From Sutcliffiella horikoshii (GTDB lineage Bacteria; Bacillota; Bacilli; Bacillales; Bacillaceae_I), in the NCBI GenBank assembly GCA_001636495.1, contig KV440964.1:3612666-3676665 (forward strand): a stretch of 64,000 bases of DNA, given 5' to 3'. Positions 16,431 to 24,957 of the stretch are shown one piece after another (the first letter of the stretch is position 1; every line of letters begins with the position of its first letter). The notes beneath the pieces are model-generated. The model did not search any database, had not been told where the DNA came from, and saw only the letters and a list, made by a program, of their open reading frames with translations. The position numbers were made by a program, and so were the translations under genes.

Positions 16431-17306
16431 ATGAAAAAATGGATAATTGCTGTTAGTGCCACGGCTTCACTCTTCGCACTATCTGCATGCAACAATGACG
16501 GGTCTGACAATTCAGAGGTGATTGCTGAAACCTCCGCAGGAAACATTACCCAGGCAGAGCTTTATGAGGCAATGAAAGATCGATTCGGCGAAGAGGTTCT
16601 TCGTGAATTGGTATATGAAAAAGTGCTTAGTGAAAACTATGAAATTACAGATGAAGAAGTGCAGGAACGATTGGATGAGCTAAAAATGCAGCTTGGGCCA
16701 GAATTTGATATGGCAATGGCACAGAGCGGCTTTAAAAATGAAGAACAGCTGACACAAACACTGCGCCTCTCCATGCTTCAGGAAAAGGCAGCAATGGAAA
16801 GTGTGGAAATCACAGAGGAAGACATACAAAAGCATTATGATGAAATGAAACCTGAGCTACGTGCAAGCCACATTCTTGTGGAAGACGAAGAAACAGCCAA
16901 GGAACTCAAGAAAAAACTGGACGAGGGTGCTGATTTCGCAGAACTTGCAACAGAATATTCCACAGACCCAGGATCTGCTCAAAATGGCGGAGATCTTGAA
17001 TGGTTTGGTTCCGGAGATATGTTAACTGAATTTGAAGAAGCGGCTTACAACCTCGAAATAAATGAAATTAGTGAGCCAGTTGAAAGCATGTACGGCTATC
17101 ACATCATCATGGTGACCGATAAAAAAGAAAAACCACCATTAGAGGAAATCAGGGAACAAGTAGAACAGGAACTCCTTCAAACTAAAGTGAAACAAGAAAA
17201 TGCTGACGCTGCACTTCAAAAAGAATTGGATGCTGCCAATATCCAAGTAAAAGACGAATCCCTTAAGAACACCTTCCAACAAGAAGAAAACCAAGAAAAA
17301 GAATAA
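16431..17306 (+). CDS. prsA: PrsA foldase lipoprotein
   Basis: 291-aa post-translocational folding lipoprotein (peptidyl-prolyl isomerase) on the outer face of the membrane, needed for exported proteins and penicillin-binding proteins. Signal peptide with lipobox LSAC, C20 as lipidation site. The parvulin domain spans about residues 132-225 (RASHILVEDEETA; GGDLEWFG; YGYHIIMVTDKK), flanked by helical chaperone segments. The ATG at 16431 follows GGGAG by 8 nt; the ATG at 16416 would precede the signal peptide and is rejected. Confidence 0.93.
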   Translation: MKKWIIAVSATASLFALSACNNDGSDNSEVIAETSAGNITQAELYEAMKDRFGEEVLRELVYEKVLSENYEITDEEVQERLDELKMQLGPEFDMAMAQSGFKNEEQLTQTLRLSMLQEKAAMESVEITEEDIQKHYDEMKPELRASHILVEDEETAKELKKKLDEGADFAELATEYSTDPGSAQNGGDLEWFGSGDMLTEFEEAAYNLEINEISEPVESMYGYHIIMVTDKKEKPPLEEIREQVEQELLQTKVKQENADAALQKELDAANIQVKDESLKNTFQQEENQEKE

Positions 17307-17356
17307 TTCACCAAAAAGGAAGCGGCATGCTTAGTATTTTGTGAATAAAGTAACCT

Positions 17357-17540
17357 TGTTGATTGAAGTGGAAGGTGCGCAGACTCCTCGAAAATGCTAA
17401 CGCATTTTCTTCGTGCGATGAATCTACTGTCGAAGTCTTCCTTGTCCTGCGGGAGGAAGGGACATGGGAGACCCCGCAACGAAGTGAGGAGGCTCCCGGA
17501 CCGCCCGCGGAAAGCGAAGCACCTGGAACGGAAATCAACA
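17357..17540 (+). repeat. Structured intergenic repeat, subtype 1 with 60-nt insert (copy 5)
   Basis: Outer arms TGTTGATT / AATCAACA, helix AGGTGC / GCACCT and inner GGGAG / CTCCC. A 60-nt insertion (17389-17448) sits in the CTCC/GGAG hairpin loop and has its own hairpins (GAAAATGC / GCATTTTC; CTTCG / CGAAG). Between prsA and yhaL, convergent. Confidence 0.85.
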
Positions 17541-17556
17541 TGTACGATAAAATAGT

Positions 17557-17589
17557 AAAAAGGAAGCGGCATCCCCGCTTCCTTTTTGC
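17557..17589. terminator. Bidirectional terminator prsA / yhaL
   Basis: AAAAAGGAAGCGG / CCGCTTCCTTTTT perfect arms with a 4-nt loop, between two convergent genes. Confidence 0.85.
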
Positions 17590-17591
17590 TA

Positions 17592-17765
17592 TTACACATT
17601 GACAACCTGCTTCTTCTCTCTCTCCTCTTGAATCCTATCCATATAAACTTGTCCCTCTTTTTCAATAATGGCAGTCTCCACTTCTTTCTCTTCCTTGGCC
17701 GACCTTAACGTCATATATGCACTGAAACATATCCCGATTACCACCAACAACATCCACCACGGCAT
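17592..17765 (-). CDS. yhaL: YhaL-type sporulation protein
   Basis: 57-aa protein, one N-terminal membrane helix (MPWWMLLVVIGICFSAYM) and a charged cytoplasmic tail (EKEGQVYMDRIQEER). Features and location between prsA and yhaM match YhaL of B. subtilis, a small sporulation-related protein. The start at 17765 has AGAGAGGGGGG upstream. It is too short for usual length cut-offs. Confidence 0.82.
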   Translation of the reverse strand: MPWWMLLVVIGICFSAYMTLRSAKEEKEVETAIIEKEGQVYMDRIQEEREKKQVVNV

Positions 17766-17834
17766 AAAAAAGCCCCCCTCTCTTTCATATGTGCTACTAA
17801 TTTATACATATGATAGAGTATGGGAGGCTAGTAC

Positions 17835-18779
17835 TTATTTATGAAAAGTAGGTTTATAGAAGTTTCGGTTATCCATCGCAAAGATTCTTTCTGAGTATTC
17901 TCCAGGCTTTACTCGCTCCAAAGCACGATCAAGCATATTCATCTTCGCATCAATATTATCGATATAATGAAGAATTTCCGCTTCTTTGATCAGCGGAAGC
18001 TTCGGACTTCCCCATTCCAGTTTACCATGGTGGCTCAGCACCAGATGTTGAAGCACCATTACTTCTTCTCCTTCAATGCCAAGCTCGTCCGCCGCTTTTC
18101 CGATTTCGTTCACCATGATGGAGATATGCCCGATCAGGTTACCCTCTATGGTATAGCTCGTGGAAACTGGCCCGGAAAGTTCCGTCACCTTTCCTAGGTC
18201 ATGTAGAATAACTCCTGCATAGAGAAGGTCTCTGTCCAAGGAAGGATATAATTCAGCTATCGCTTTCGCCAAATCCAGCATCGATACGACGTGGTAGGCC
18301 AATCCGGAGACAAATTCATGATGATTTTTCGTAGCAGCCGGATACTGCAGGAAATCCTGCTGATGCTTTTTCAATAGATGTCTTGTAATCCTTTGGATAT
18401 TGGGATTTTTCATTTCAAATATAGCCTGCGTGATTTTATCCATCATGTGCTCCTGGCTAACAGGCGCTGTTTCAATGAGATCGGAGACACTGACGTTTTC
18501 ATGGTCTTCCTTAGGCTTTATTTTGCGGATCTTTAACTGATTACGGCCCCGGTAGTGATGAATGTCCCCAAGTACCCTCACAATGCTTTGGGGCGTATAT
18601 AACCCTTCATCATCTGAAGAAGCGTCCCATAGTTTCGCTTCTATCTCGCCGCTCTTATCTTGGAATATTAAGGTCAAAAAAGGTTTTCCGTTGCTGGCAA
18701 TCCCTTTTGTTGCTGTTTTAATTAATAGATGAACATCTACTTGTTCACCCACTTCAAAATGGAGAATTCCCTTCTTCAT
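17835..18779 (-). CDS. yhaM: 3'-5' exoribonuclease YhaM
   Basis: 314-aa exonuclease. An N-terminal OB-fold nucleic-acid-binding domain (about 1-95, with [12 protein letters not shown]) is followed by an HD domain (about 160-285) with the metal motif VILHDLGKV and LSHHG. Length equals that of B. subtilis YhaM. It trims single-stranded 3' ends of RNA and DNA in the cytoplasm. In B. subtilis it lies downstream of yhaON; here an MFS gene is in between. Start follows GGGGGAAGAAAAG. Confidence 0.92.
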   Translation of the reverse strand: MKKGILHFEVGEQVDVHLLIKTATKGIASNGKPFLTLIFQDKSGEIEAKLWDASSDDEGLYTPQSIVRVLGDIHHYRGRNQLKIRKIKPKEDHENVSVSDLIETAPVSQEHMMDKITQAIFEMKNPNIQRITRHLLKKHQQDFLQYPAATKNHHEFVSGLAYHVVSMLDLAKAIAELYPSLDRDLLYAGVILHDLGKVTELSGPVSTSYTIEGNLIGHISIMVNEIGKAADELGIEGEEVMVLQHLVLSHHGKLEWGSPKLPLIKEAEILHYIDNIDAKMNMLDRALERVKPGEYSERIFAMDNRNFYKPTFHK

Positions 18780-18828
18780 CTTTTCTTCCCCCTGTCAAAA
18801 TTATATAAATGACTAAACTGATAATAGA

Positions 18829-20046
18829 TTATGAAGTAGCTTCGATTTGTTCCCGTCTTCTTGCAAGCCAAATTTTTGTGACAATCAAGCCGAATAACAT
18901 GATACAGGCTCCGAATAGATACGGTATATGGATATTGATTTCAAAGAAAATCCCTGCCAATATGGGACCTGCTACATTTCCCAGGCTAAGAAACGAATTA
19001 TTGAGTCCCATGACAAGTCCCTGTCTGCTTCCGGCGAGTTTAGAGATGAATGAATTCAAGGATGGCCTTAATAACGAGTTCCCCAAAAAGAAAAGGCAGG
19101 TAGTCAATAGGACCGTCGTGAAACCAGTAGCAAGCGTCATCAGCACAAAACCGATCGCACTGATCAGTAACGCACTTGTCACCACTTTTTCTTCCCCAAA
19201 CCGCTTCGTCAATCTACCGACCAAGCCTCCCTGTACAATAGTTCCCACCAGCCCGACAATCAAGATGATTAGCCCCACTTCACTCGGGTTATAGTCATAC
19301 CGTTGCATCGTGTAGTACCCAAAAATGGATTGGAAATTGGCCAATCCAAAACTCATGATAAAAACTAGGATCAGCAAGAATCCTACAGGACTTTTAAGTG
19401 CTTTATACATGACAACAAATTGATTGTCCCGCTGCTCTCCCGCTGTTAAGAGAGCGTCACTTTCGCGTTTTTCTTTGGAGTAGGATTCAGGCAGTATCAA
19501 CACAGAAACAATACCAGCGATGGTTGCCGCTATACCAGCCACAAGAAAAGGAAGAGACAGGTCATATTCAGCAAGCCACCCTCCTATTCCAGGTCCTACG
19601 ACGATCCCCAGTCCCATAGCGGCCCCCATGATTCCCATTCCCTGGCCTCTCTTTTCAGAAGAGGTGACATCTGAAACATATGCCATGGCTGTAGGCATCA
19701 GTGCCGAACCAAAGGTTCCTGCAAGGATCCTCGATAGAAACAACATCCCTAACCCGTTCGCAAAAGCAAAGATGAATTCTGCTATCGCAAATCCAAAAAG
19801 ACCGATCGTGATGAGAGGCTTTCGACCAACCTTATCCGAAAGCCTGCCCCACACAGGAGCAAAAAGGAATTGCATAAAGGCAAATACAGCTACCAGCAAT
19901 CCCAATGTTCTGGCATCTGCACCGAATTTATCGATATAAAAAGGCAAAATTGGAATAACTAATCCTATGCCGACCATGACGATAAATAAATTAATGCTTA
20001 AAAGAATCAACGGCGTTTTGTTATTTTTTATTACACTCTCACTCAT
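18829..20046 (-). CDS. MFS drug-efflux-type transporter
   Basis: 405-aa major-facilitator protein with 12 predicted helices, DHA1 drug:H+ antiporter type. Motif A is GRLSDKVGRKPL between helices 2 and 3, motif C is GLGIVVGPGIGGWL in helix 5. Substrates are unknown. It sits between yhaN and yhaM on the same strand, about 50 bp before yhaM, a gene order I do not recall in B. subtilis; insertion or acquisition is possible. The plus-strand frames over it are shadows. Confidence 0.82.
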   Translation of the reverse strand: MSESVIKNNKTPLILLSINLFIVMVGIGLVIPILPFYIDKFGADARTLGLLVAVFAFMQFLFAPVWGRLSDKVGRKPLITIGLFGFAIAEFIFAFANGLGMLFLSRILAGTFGSALMPTAMAYVSDVTSSEKRGQGMGIMGAAMGLGIVVGPGIGGWLAEYDLSLPFLVAGIAATIAGIVSVLILPESYSKEKRESDALLTAGEQRDNQFVVMYKALKSPVGFLLILVFIMSFGLANFQSIFGYYTMQRYDYNPSEVGLIILIVGLVGTIVQGGLVGRLTKRFGEEKVVTSALLISAIGFVLMTLATGFTTVLLTTCLFFLGNSLLRPSLNSFISKLAGSRQGLVMGLNNSFLSLGNVAGPILAGIFFEINIHIPYLFGACIMLFGLIVTKIWLARRREQIEATS

Positions 20047-20129
20047 TCTGGTTATCCTTTCAACTTGCTTCTCTATACCTTTCTAAGCATAGCACTTGTT
20101 TCTTCCATTCGGCAATGGTTGAGTCTATT

Positions 20130-23100
20130 TCAATCTGAGGATGAAACCGTTCCGACTGCAGAGTTGTTTTCAAATGAAAATACCCCATTCTCCTCTCCTT
20201 GTGACAGACTTTCTTTCATCTGCTGATGACAGGTGAAAAAGATAAACTGATTTCCCTGTTGAGCCAACCTGTTCATTAACTCGATAGCAAGATATGACCT
20301 TGTATGATCGAAATTGACAAAGCTGTCATCCATCATAAATGGCAATGTCTGTTCTTCACTCCACACCTGCGCTACCGCAAAGCGTATGGAAATATATAAT
20401 TGTTCTATTGTTGCCTGACTTAATTCTTTTGGTTCAAATATTGTACCGTCCTTGTGTTCCACTATGATCTTTCTTTCAGACCTGTTGTCATGTACTCCAA
20501 CATAATTTCCTCGGGTAAGAAAACAGAAATGTTCTGTTGCATACTCCAGAACTTTGGGCAGTTTCACCGTTCGATAAAAGTCCATGGTTTGTGTGAGAAG
20601 GTGCTGGGCTGTGGCATAGACTGCCCACTTGCGTGCATGACGCTGTAACGTGCTTTTGGATAACTCAAATTGTTGAACGGCCTCCGAATAGGTACCGCCT
20701 TCCTCCAGCTGCCGGATTGTTTCATAGGTAGCGCTTCTTTCTTCAAGCAGCTGATGGTGGATTTCATTCAGTTCTTTCTGCTCTCGTTCCAGTTCTTCCT
20801 TATCCATTTTCCATCTATCCAGAGGCTTACTTTGTTCAAGTTTGACGTGGTAGGAATTTTCCATTTGCTTCAATTGACTGAGTACCAACGACAGGTCCCT
20901 TTCCATCTCCATTTTTTCTGTACGTTGGTGACATTTCATACGGAAAGTATCTTCATCCTCCACACCAGCCTGCTCAAATAACCGTTGAATCTCTTTCCGT
21001 GCATCTTCTATATGAACAGCTAAAGTAGCCGTCTCCTCCCGCAATTCCGAAATACTTTCCTGGATTCTATCTACCTTTAGCTGTTTGTTAATATGTTTGT
21101 CCATTTTCTTATTAATCTGACTCAGAACCTCGATAGGAGAATCAGAATCTTCCATCCAGTTGATTTCTTTCACCAATTCTGAAACCTGAACCAAGAAATC
21201 TTGCATCAGAAGTTCATCATGCTTCCTTCTTTCCTTTAATGCCTTCCTGTCCGCAATAGTGGATTTCAGCAAGGCTACCTTTTCGAAGGCTTCCTCCATA
21301 AAGGGGAAGGGTATATGGCCAAGATGTAAGGATTTTGCCCATTTCCGCCAACTATCCTCAAATAGGAAATTCCCTTTTTCCCATTCTTCGAACTGATGAA
21401 TAATTTTATTATATGCCCGTTCACTTTGAGAAAGTATCAGTCTTTCCTTTTGCAAAAGATGATTTACTTGTTCGTCTTTTGCCAGGGCCTGCTGGTACTC
21501 CTCCATTCTTTCATTGGCACCGGATGAAAAAAATTGTGCCCTCAACTTCTCCAGCTTGCTCTCCAATTCCTTCTTCTCTTTTTCTAAATTTGCCCATACA
21601 TCTTCTGGTGCATTTTTCTTGAGTATTATAAATGAAACGATGCCAAAAACCAGAAAAAACAACAGAGATAAGAAAATTTGATTCTGCAGAAATAAAGCTG
21701 CAGCTCCTGCCAAGCCAAAAAAGATAGAGGCTGAAGCCATATATTTTTTGTTCTTCTTATTGTCCTGTCTTCCTTTTTCCTGACCAGCCAGCTGTCTATC
21801 TAACTGGTGGACAAGCCGCTCCGTTACTTCTATATCTTTTTTTAAGCTATTCTTTCCCTGTTCTGCCACAGCTTTTTTCATCTGCATCACTTCATCCACT
21901 GGGAGCAGCTCTTTTTCCAAGGTTTCCACTCTTTCCTCTTGCATTTCCAGTTCGTCCTTTGTTACCTGAAACTGCTCATCCAGTCGCTGTTTCTGAATGG
22001 AGAGCTCGTGATTTTGCTTTAGCAGCTCTTTTAAAATAGCTTTGGTAGCCAAGCTCGTATTAAGTGCTTCTATCGTTTCCTCTTGTACTCCACTCCAATC
22101 CAAATCCCTCTTCCATATCGCAATCTGATTATCCAGTTTTTCCATTTCTGAAGAGAGCAGCGCGGATTGTTCCTTTGCCTGCTCATAGTTTGGGTGTCGG
22201 GTTAACAAGGTCTTCAGCACTTCTTCTTTATTCAAAAGCTGGTGATCCACTTGAAGTTCTAACAGTTCATTTTCTTTGACTTTGATATCTTGGCATACTT
22301 TTTCTAATTTTGTCTGATAAAACCCTGCTTCTGTTTGCCGTTTTTCCAGTCTCGCCAGTCCATCCACTGGTACCGATTCAACATTCCCCACCTTTTCCAT
22401 CTGATTTTGAAGCAATTCCGCTTTATTTACTAAAGGCTGAATGGCAAGCATGGCCTCGGTATATTTTATTTTCTTTGATACATCTTCTTTATTTAGTCGG
22501 AATGTCTTAAGCTGCTCATCCATATGTGCTACATCTGTTTGTAGCTTTTCATATTCTTCGATTTTCCTTTTCCATAACTGTACCGTTTTTTCCTCTTCTT
22601 TTAACCTTATCAATAATTTATTGATTTCTGGCTTTCTCCCGTTAGGTTTGAAGCGGTCATCCTGCTCTTTGTTCAACTGATTGGAGAGCTTGTGGAGCTG
22701 GTCACTTCCTATAAGGCCTGATGAAAACAGGTAGCCCCCAAGCTGCTCGGCATCAATCAGCTTCAGATTTTGCAGATCCATGATATTAAAGGAGAAAATA
22801 CCCTTATACATCGCTTTGTCCAAACCGCCTAAGATTTCGTCTAAATTACAATGATTTCCCTGTTCATCCAATACCGTGACATCCCCTGATGACCTTCCGG
22901 CAATTCGTTCAATGGTAATAGATCGGAAATTTTTCGTTTCAATGATCACTTTCCCGCCATACTTGTATCCTTTTTTCGGAAGGTAACGTAAGTCCTGTTG
23001 GTTTTTAGCAGGAAATCCGAAAAGGATCGCATGGATAAACGCCATGATGGTCGACTTTCCCGCTTCATTTTCTCCATAGACAACCTGAATGGTTGAAGAA

Positions 23101-23165
23101 AAGTTTTCCACGATGACATTTTCCAATTTCCCAAATCCATAAATATGTAACGCTTTAATTTTCAA
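20130..23165 (-). CDS. yhaN: YhaN, Rad50/SbcC-like ATPase with membrane helices
   Basis: 1011-aa SMC-like AAA ATPase. Walker A GENEAGKST at residues 31-39; long coiled coils; a pair of hydrophobic helices in the middle (about 475-520: SIFFGLAGAAALFL, LLFFLVFGIVSFII); C-terminal signature/Walker B region (ELSQATIEQLYISIRFAV; LPFMMDDSFVNFD). Partner of the Mre11-like YhaO, stop of which is 5 nt upstream. The TTG at 23165 follows GAGGTGA by 5 nt; the frame extends to 23210 but would overlap yhaO. Role presumably in DNA end processing; the membrane hairpin is odd for Rad50-type proteins. Confidence 0.85.
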   Translation of the reverse strand: MKIKALHIYGFGKLENVIVENFSSTIQVVYGENEAGKSTIMAFIHAILFGFPAKNQQDLRYLPKKGYKYGGKVIIETKNFRSITIERIAGRSSGDVTVLDEQGNHCNLDEILGGLDKAMYKGIFSFNIMDLQNLKLIDAEQLGGYLFSSGLIGSDQLHKLSNQLNKEQDDRFKPNGRKPEINKLLIRLKEEEKTVQLWKRKIEEYEKLQTDVAHMDEQLKTFRLNKEDVSKKIKYTEAMLAIQPLVNKAELLQNQMEKVGNVESVPVDGLARLEKRQTEAGFYQTKLEKVCQDIKVKENELLELQVDHQLLNKEEVLKTLLTRHPNYEQAKEQSALLSSEMEKLDNQIAIWKRDLDWSGVQEETIEALNTSLATKAILKELLKQNHELSIQKQRLDEQFQVTKDELEMQEERVETLEKELLPVDEVMQMKKAVAEQGKNSLKKDIEVTERLVHQLDRQLAGQEKGRQDNKKNKKYMASASIFFGLAGAAALFLQNQIFLSLLFFLVFGIVSFIILKKNAPEDVWANLEKEKKELESKLEKLRAQFFSSGANERMEEYQQALAKDEQVNHLLQKERLILSQSERAYNKIIHQFEEWEKGNFLFEDSWRKWAKSLHLGHIPFPFMEEAFEKVALLKSTIADRKALKERRKHDELLMQDFLVQVSELVKEINWMEDSDSPIEVLSQINKKMDKHINKQLKVDRIQESISELREETATLAVHIEDARKEIQRLFEQAGVEDEDTFRMKCHQRTEKMEMERDLSLVLSQLKQMENSYHVKLEQSKPLDRWKMDKEELEREQKELNEIHHQLLEERSATYETIRQLEEGGTYSEAVQQFELSKSTLQRHARKWAVYATAQHLLTQTMDFYRTVKLPKVLEYATEHFCFLTRGNYVGVHDNRSERKIIVEHKDGTIFEPKELSQATIEQLYISIRFAVAQVWSEEQTLPFMMDDSFVNFDHTRSYLAIELMNRLAQQGNQFIFFTCHQQMKESLSQGEENGVFSFENNSAVGTVSSSD

Positions 23166-23170
23166 CCCGT

Positions 23171-24409
23171 TCACCTCTTTTCGCTTTCCAAGAACCTGGT
23201 CACCAGCCATTGCTCCGCTTCTTCCAGTATGGTATCTTTTTCTTCTTCATCCAATGACTCCAAATAGTGTCTTGCTTCTGAATGCCGGTACAGAGAAGAT
23301 AATACCTCTTCCATATCTTCCATCTGGTCTAGTATGAAATAAAAATCCCGGTAAAAGCTTTTTTCCTGTAAGTTTTCCCTATTGAAAGCTGCTGTTGTCC
23401 GAACTTGCAAAGAGTATATGTACATAAAAGGATCTCTGTTGTCCTCCCCCTCATTTAAAAGGACTTGCAGGTCTTCCTGCTGGTTTTCATCTTGAAGGGA
23501 CTGGTGCAGTTGCCCACTGTCTTTATAGATTAATCTTATCAATTTGCTTTTGTCTGCATCTATTTTGGCATCCAATGCTTTTCTTGTTACATCCATCAGT
23601 TGATCCAGTGTCTTTAGCCCATTGATGGAAATCTCCACGTCCTCCCAATCGATAGGGGATGTTTCCACATATTGAATTTCTGCTGCCTCCCCTTCTGTCA
23701 GGTCCACGACGTAACAGCCCTTGCCTCCAGTCTCCTTTTTGTGCCTTCCTTGAATATTGCCGGGATATACAATCGGAGGATTTGGGTGGAGAACTTCCCG
23801 TTTATGTATATGGCCAAGTGCCCAATAATCAAAATCCTTCTCCAGAAGCTCCGAGATACTGAATGGTGCATAGGGGTCATGTTCTTCCCTTCCTGACAGG
23901 TTTCCATGGAGCATTCCAATATGAAATGGGACGCTCGTATTCGATTTTGTATAATGATTGGTCATATTTTCTGTCATATGCCTTCTGTTATAGCTGAAAC
24001 CGTAGATGTTGGCCAGATGCTCCCCTTTTTTCTTGAAAGGCTCGCATTCAACCATTTCCTTAAAAACATGCACATTTTCCGGATATCGAAAAAGGCGATG
24101 GCTTTCTGTCAGATAATCATGGTTTCCATGAATGATGTAAACCTGGATACCAGCTTTCTTCAGCCGTAAAAATTCTTTTCTGAGTGTGGCTTGTGCAAAC
24201 AGGCTTCGTTGCTCCAGATCAAATAAATCTCCTGCCAAAAGCAGAAGGTCCACTTCTCTTTTTATTGCCACATCTATGAGATTGGTTAATGCCCGGAAAG
24301 TGCTATTTTTTATTTGTTGAAAAATCTCAGGAGGAAGATGGGTCAGCCCTTTGAACGGGCTATCCAAGTGCAGGTCTGCGGCATGAAGAAAGCGAATTTT
24401 TTTCATCAT
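23171..24409 (-). CDS. yhaO: YhaO, Mre11/SbcD-like nuclease
   Basis: 412-aa calcineurin-like phosphoesterase. Metal motifs are HAADLHLDSPF, LAGDLFD, IHGNHDY, GMLHG and ALGHIHKR, in the order expected for Mre11/SbcD nucleases. The C-terminal part probably contacts YhaN. The ATG lies 7 nt after AGAGGT. First gene of a yhaO-yhaN unit. Family knowledge suggests a role in DNA repair; substrate specificity is not visible. Confidence 0.88.
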   Translation of the reverse strand: MMKKIRFLHAADLHLDSPFKGLTHLPPEIFQQIKNSTFRALTNLIDVAIKREVDLLLLAGDLFDLEQRSLFAQATLRKEFLRLKKAGIQVYIIHGNHDYLTESHRLFRYPENVHVFKEMVECEPFKKKGEHLANIYGFSYNRRHMTENMTNHYTKSNTSVPFHIGMLHGNLSGREEHDPYAPFSISELLEKDFDYWALGHIHKREVLHPNPPIVYPGNIQGRHKKETGGKGCYVVDLTEGEAAEIQYVETSPIDWEDVEISINGLKTLDQLMDVTRKALDAKIDADKSKLIRLIYKDSGQLHQSLQDENQQEDLQVLLNEGEDNRDPFMYIYSLQVRTTAAFNRENLQEKSFYRDFYFILDQMEDMEEVLSSLYRHSEARHYLESLDEEEKDTILEEAEQWLVTRFLESEKR

Positions 24410-24479
24410 TTTTATTACCTCTTATCATTAGTCTTTCCTTTATTTTACCACGGACGAAATACGAATGCACGTTCGGTAT

Positions 24480-24512
24480 AAGAAAAACCTGGCAAAACCC
24501 ACTCGGTCCTTT
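24480..24512 (-). terminator. Decayed terminator linked to repeat copy 6
   Basis: Minus-strand AAAGGACCGAGTGGG ... GCCAGGTTTTTC corresponds to the hairpins by copies 2 and 4 but with two mispairs; a T-run remains. It would separate yhaP from yhaO. Confidence 0.4.
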
Positions 24513-24536
24513 AATGCTAGATATTGATTTAGCCTC

Positions 24537-24670
24537 CGCTGTTCCTTTCCGCAAATGGCTACGCTTTCCACGGGGCGACCTTGAGCCTCCTCGGGCTATG
24601 CCCTGCGGGGTCTCAAGATTGTCGCTTCTCCCCCCGTAGGAGTCTCCGCCATTTGCTCCAATCCACAGCT
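24537..24670 (-). repeat. Structured intergenic repeat, subtype 2 (copy 6)
   Basis: Minus-strand copy: AGCTGTGGATT, GCAAATGG / CCATTTGC, GCGAC / GTCGC, TTGAG / CTCAA, with a GGGC-ATA-GCCC apical mini-hairpin that replaces GGC-TT-GCC of copy 1. Paired with copy 7. Confidence 0.85.
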
Positions 24671-24759
24671 ATAATGCTCAAGTAAGTTTGGTTAATGGCT
24701 ACTTCAGTCACTTTTTAGTAGAGATAATTTTCTTTCTTCTCAGTTGAATGAAACCATCT

Positions 24760-24884
24760 AGTTGATTGTAGTGAAAGGCGCGCAGACTCCCGCGGGAGGA
24801 AGGGACAGGTAAGACCCCGCAACGGAGTGAGGAGGCTTACGGACCGCCCGCAGGAAAGCGAAGCGCCTGAAACGGAAATCAACA
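24760..24884 (+). repeat. Structured intergenic repeat, subtype 1 (copy 7)
   Basis: GTTGATT / AATCAAC, AAGGCGC / GCGCCT and inner helix GTAAG / CTTAC, which differs in both arms from GTGAG / CTCAC of copy 10. Confidence 0.85.
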
Positions 24885-24915
24885 GAATTATGACATTCTT
24901 ATTCTTTAAAAAAGC

Positions 24916-24950
24916 ACATGGGCTCCAACATACCGGGCCCACATGCTTTT
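24916..24950 (-). terminator. Terminator after yhaP
   Basis: GCATGTGGGCCC / GGGCTCCATGTGC-type arms on the minus strand followed by TTTTTTAAAG, just past the yhaP stop. Confidence 0.6.
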
Positions 24951-24957
24951 CAACTAC

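Noticed and set aside
18809-19294. Plus-strand 161-aa ORF and a similar one at 19520-19939
   Set aside because: Antisense shadows of the MFS transporter gene.
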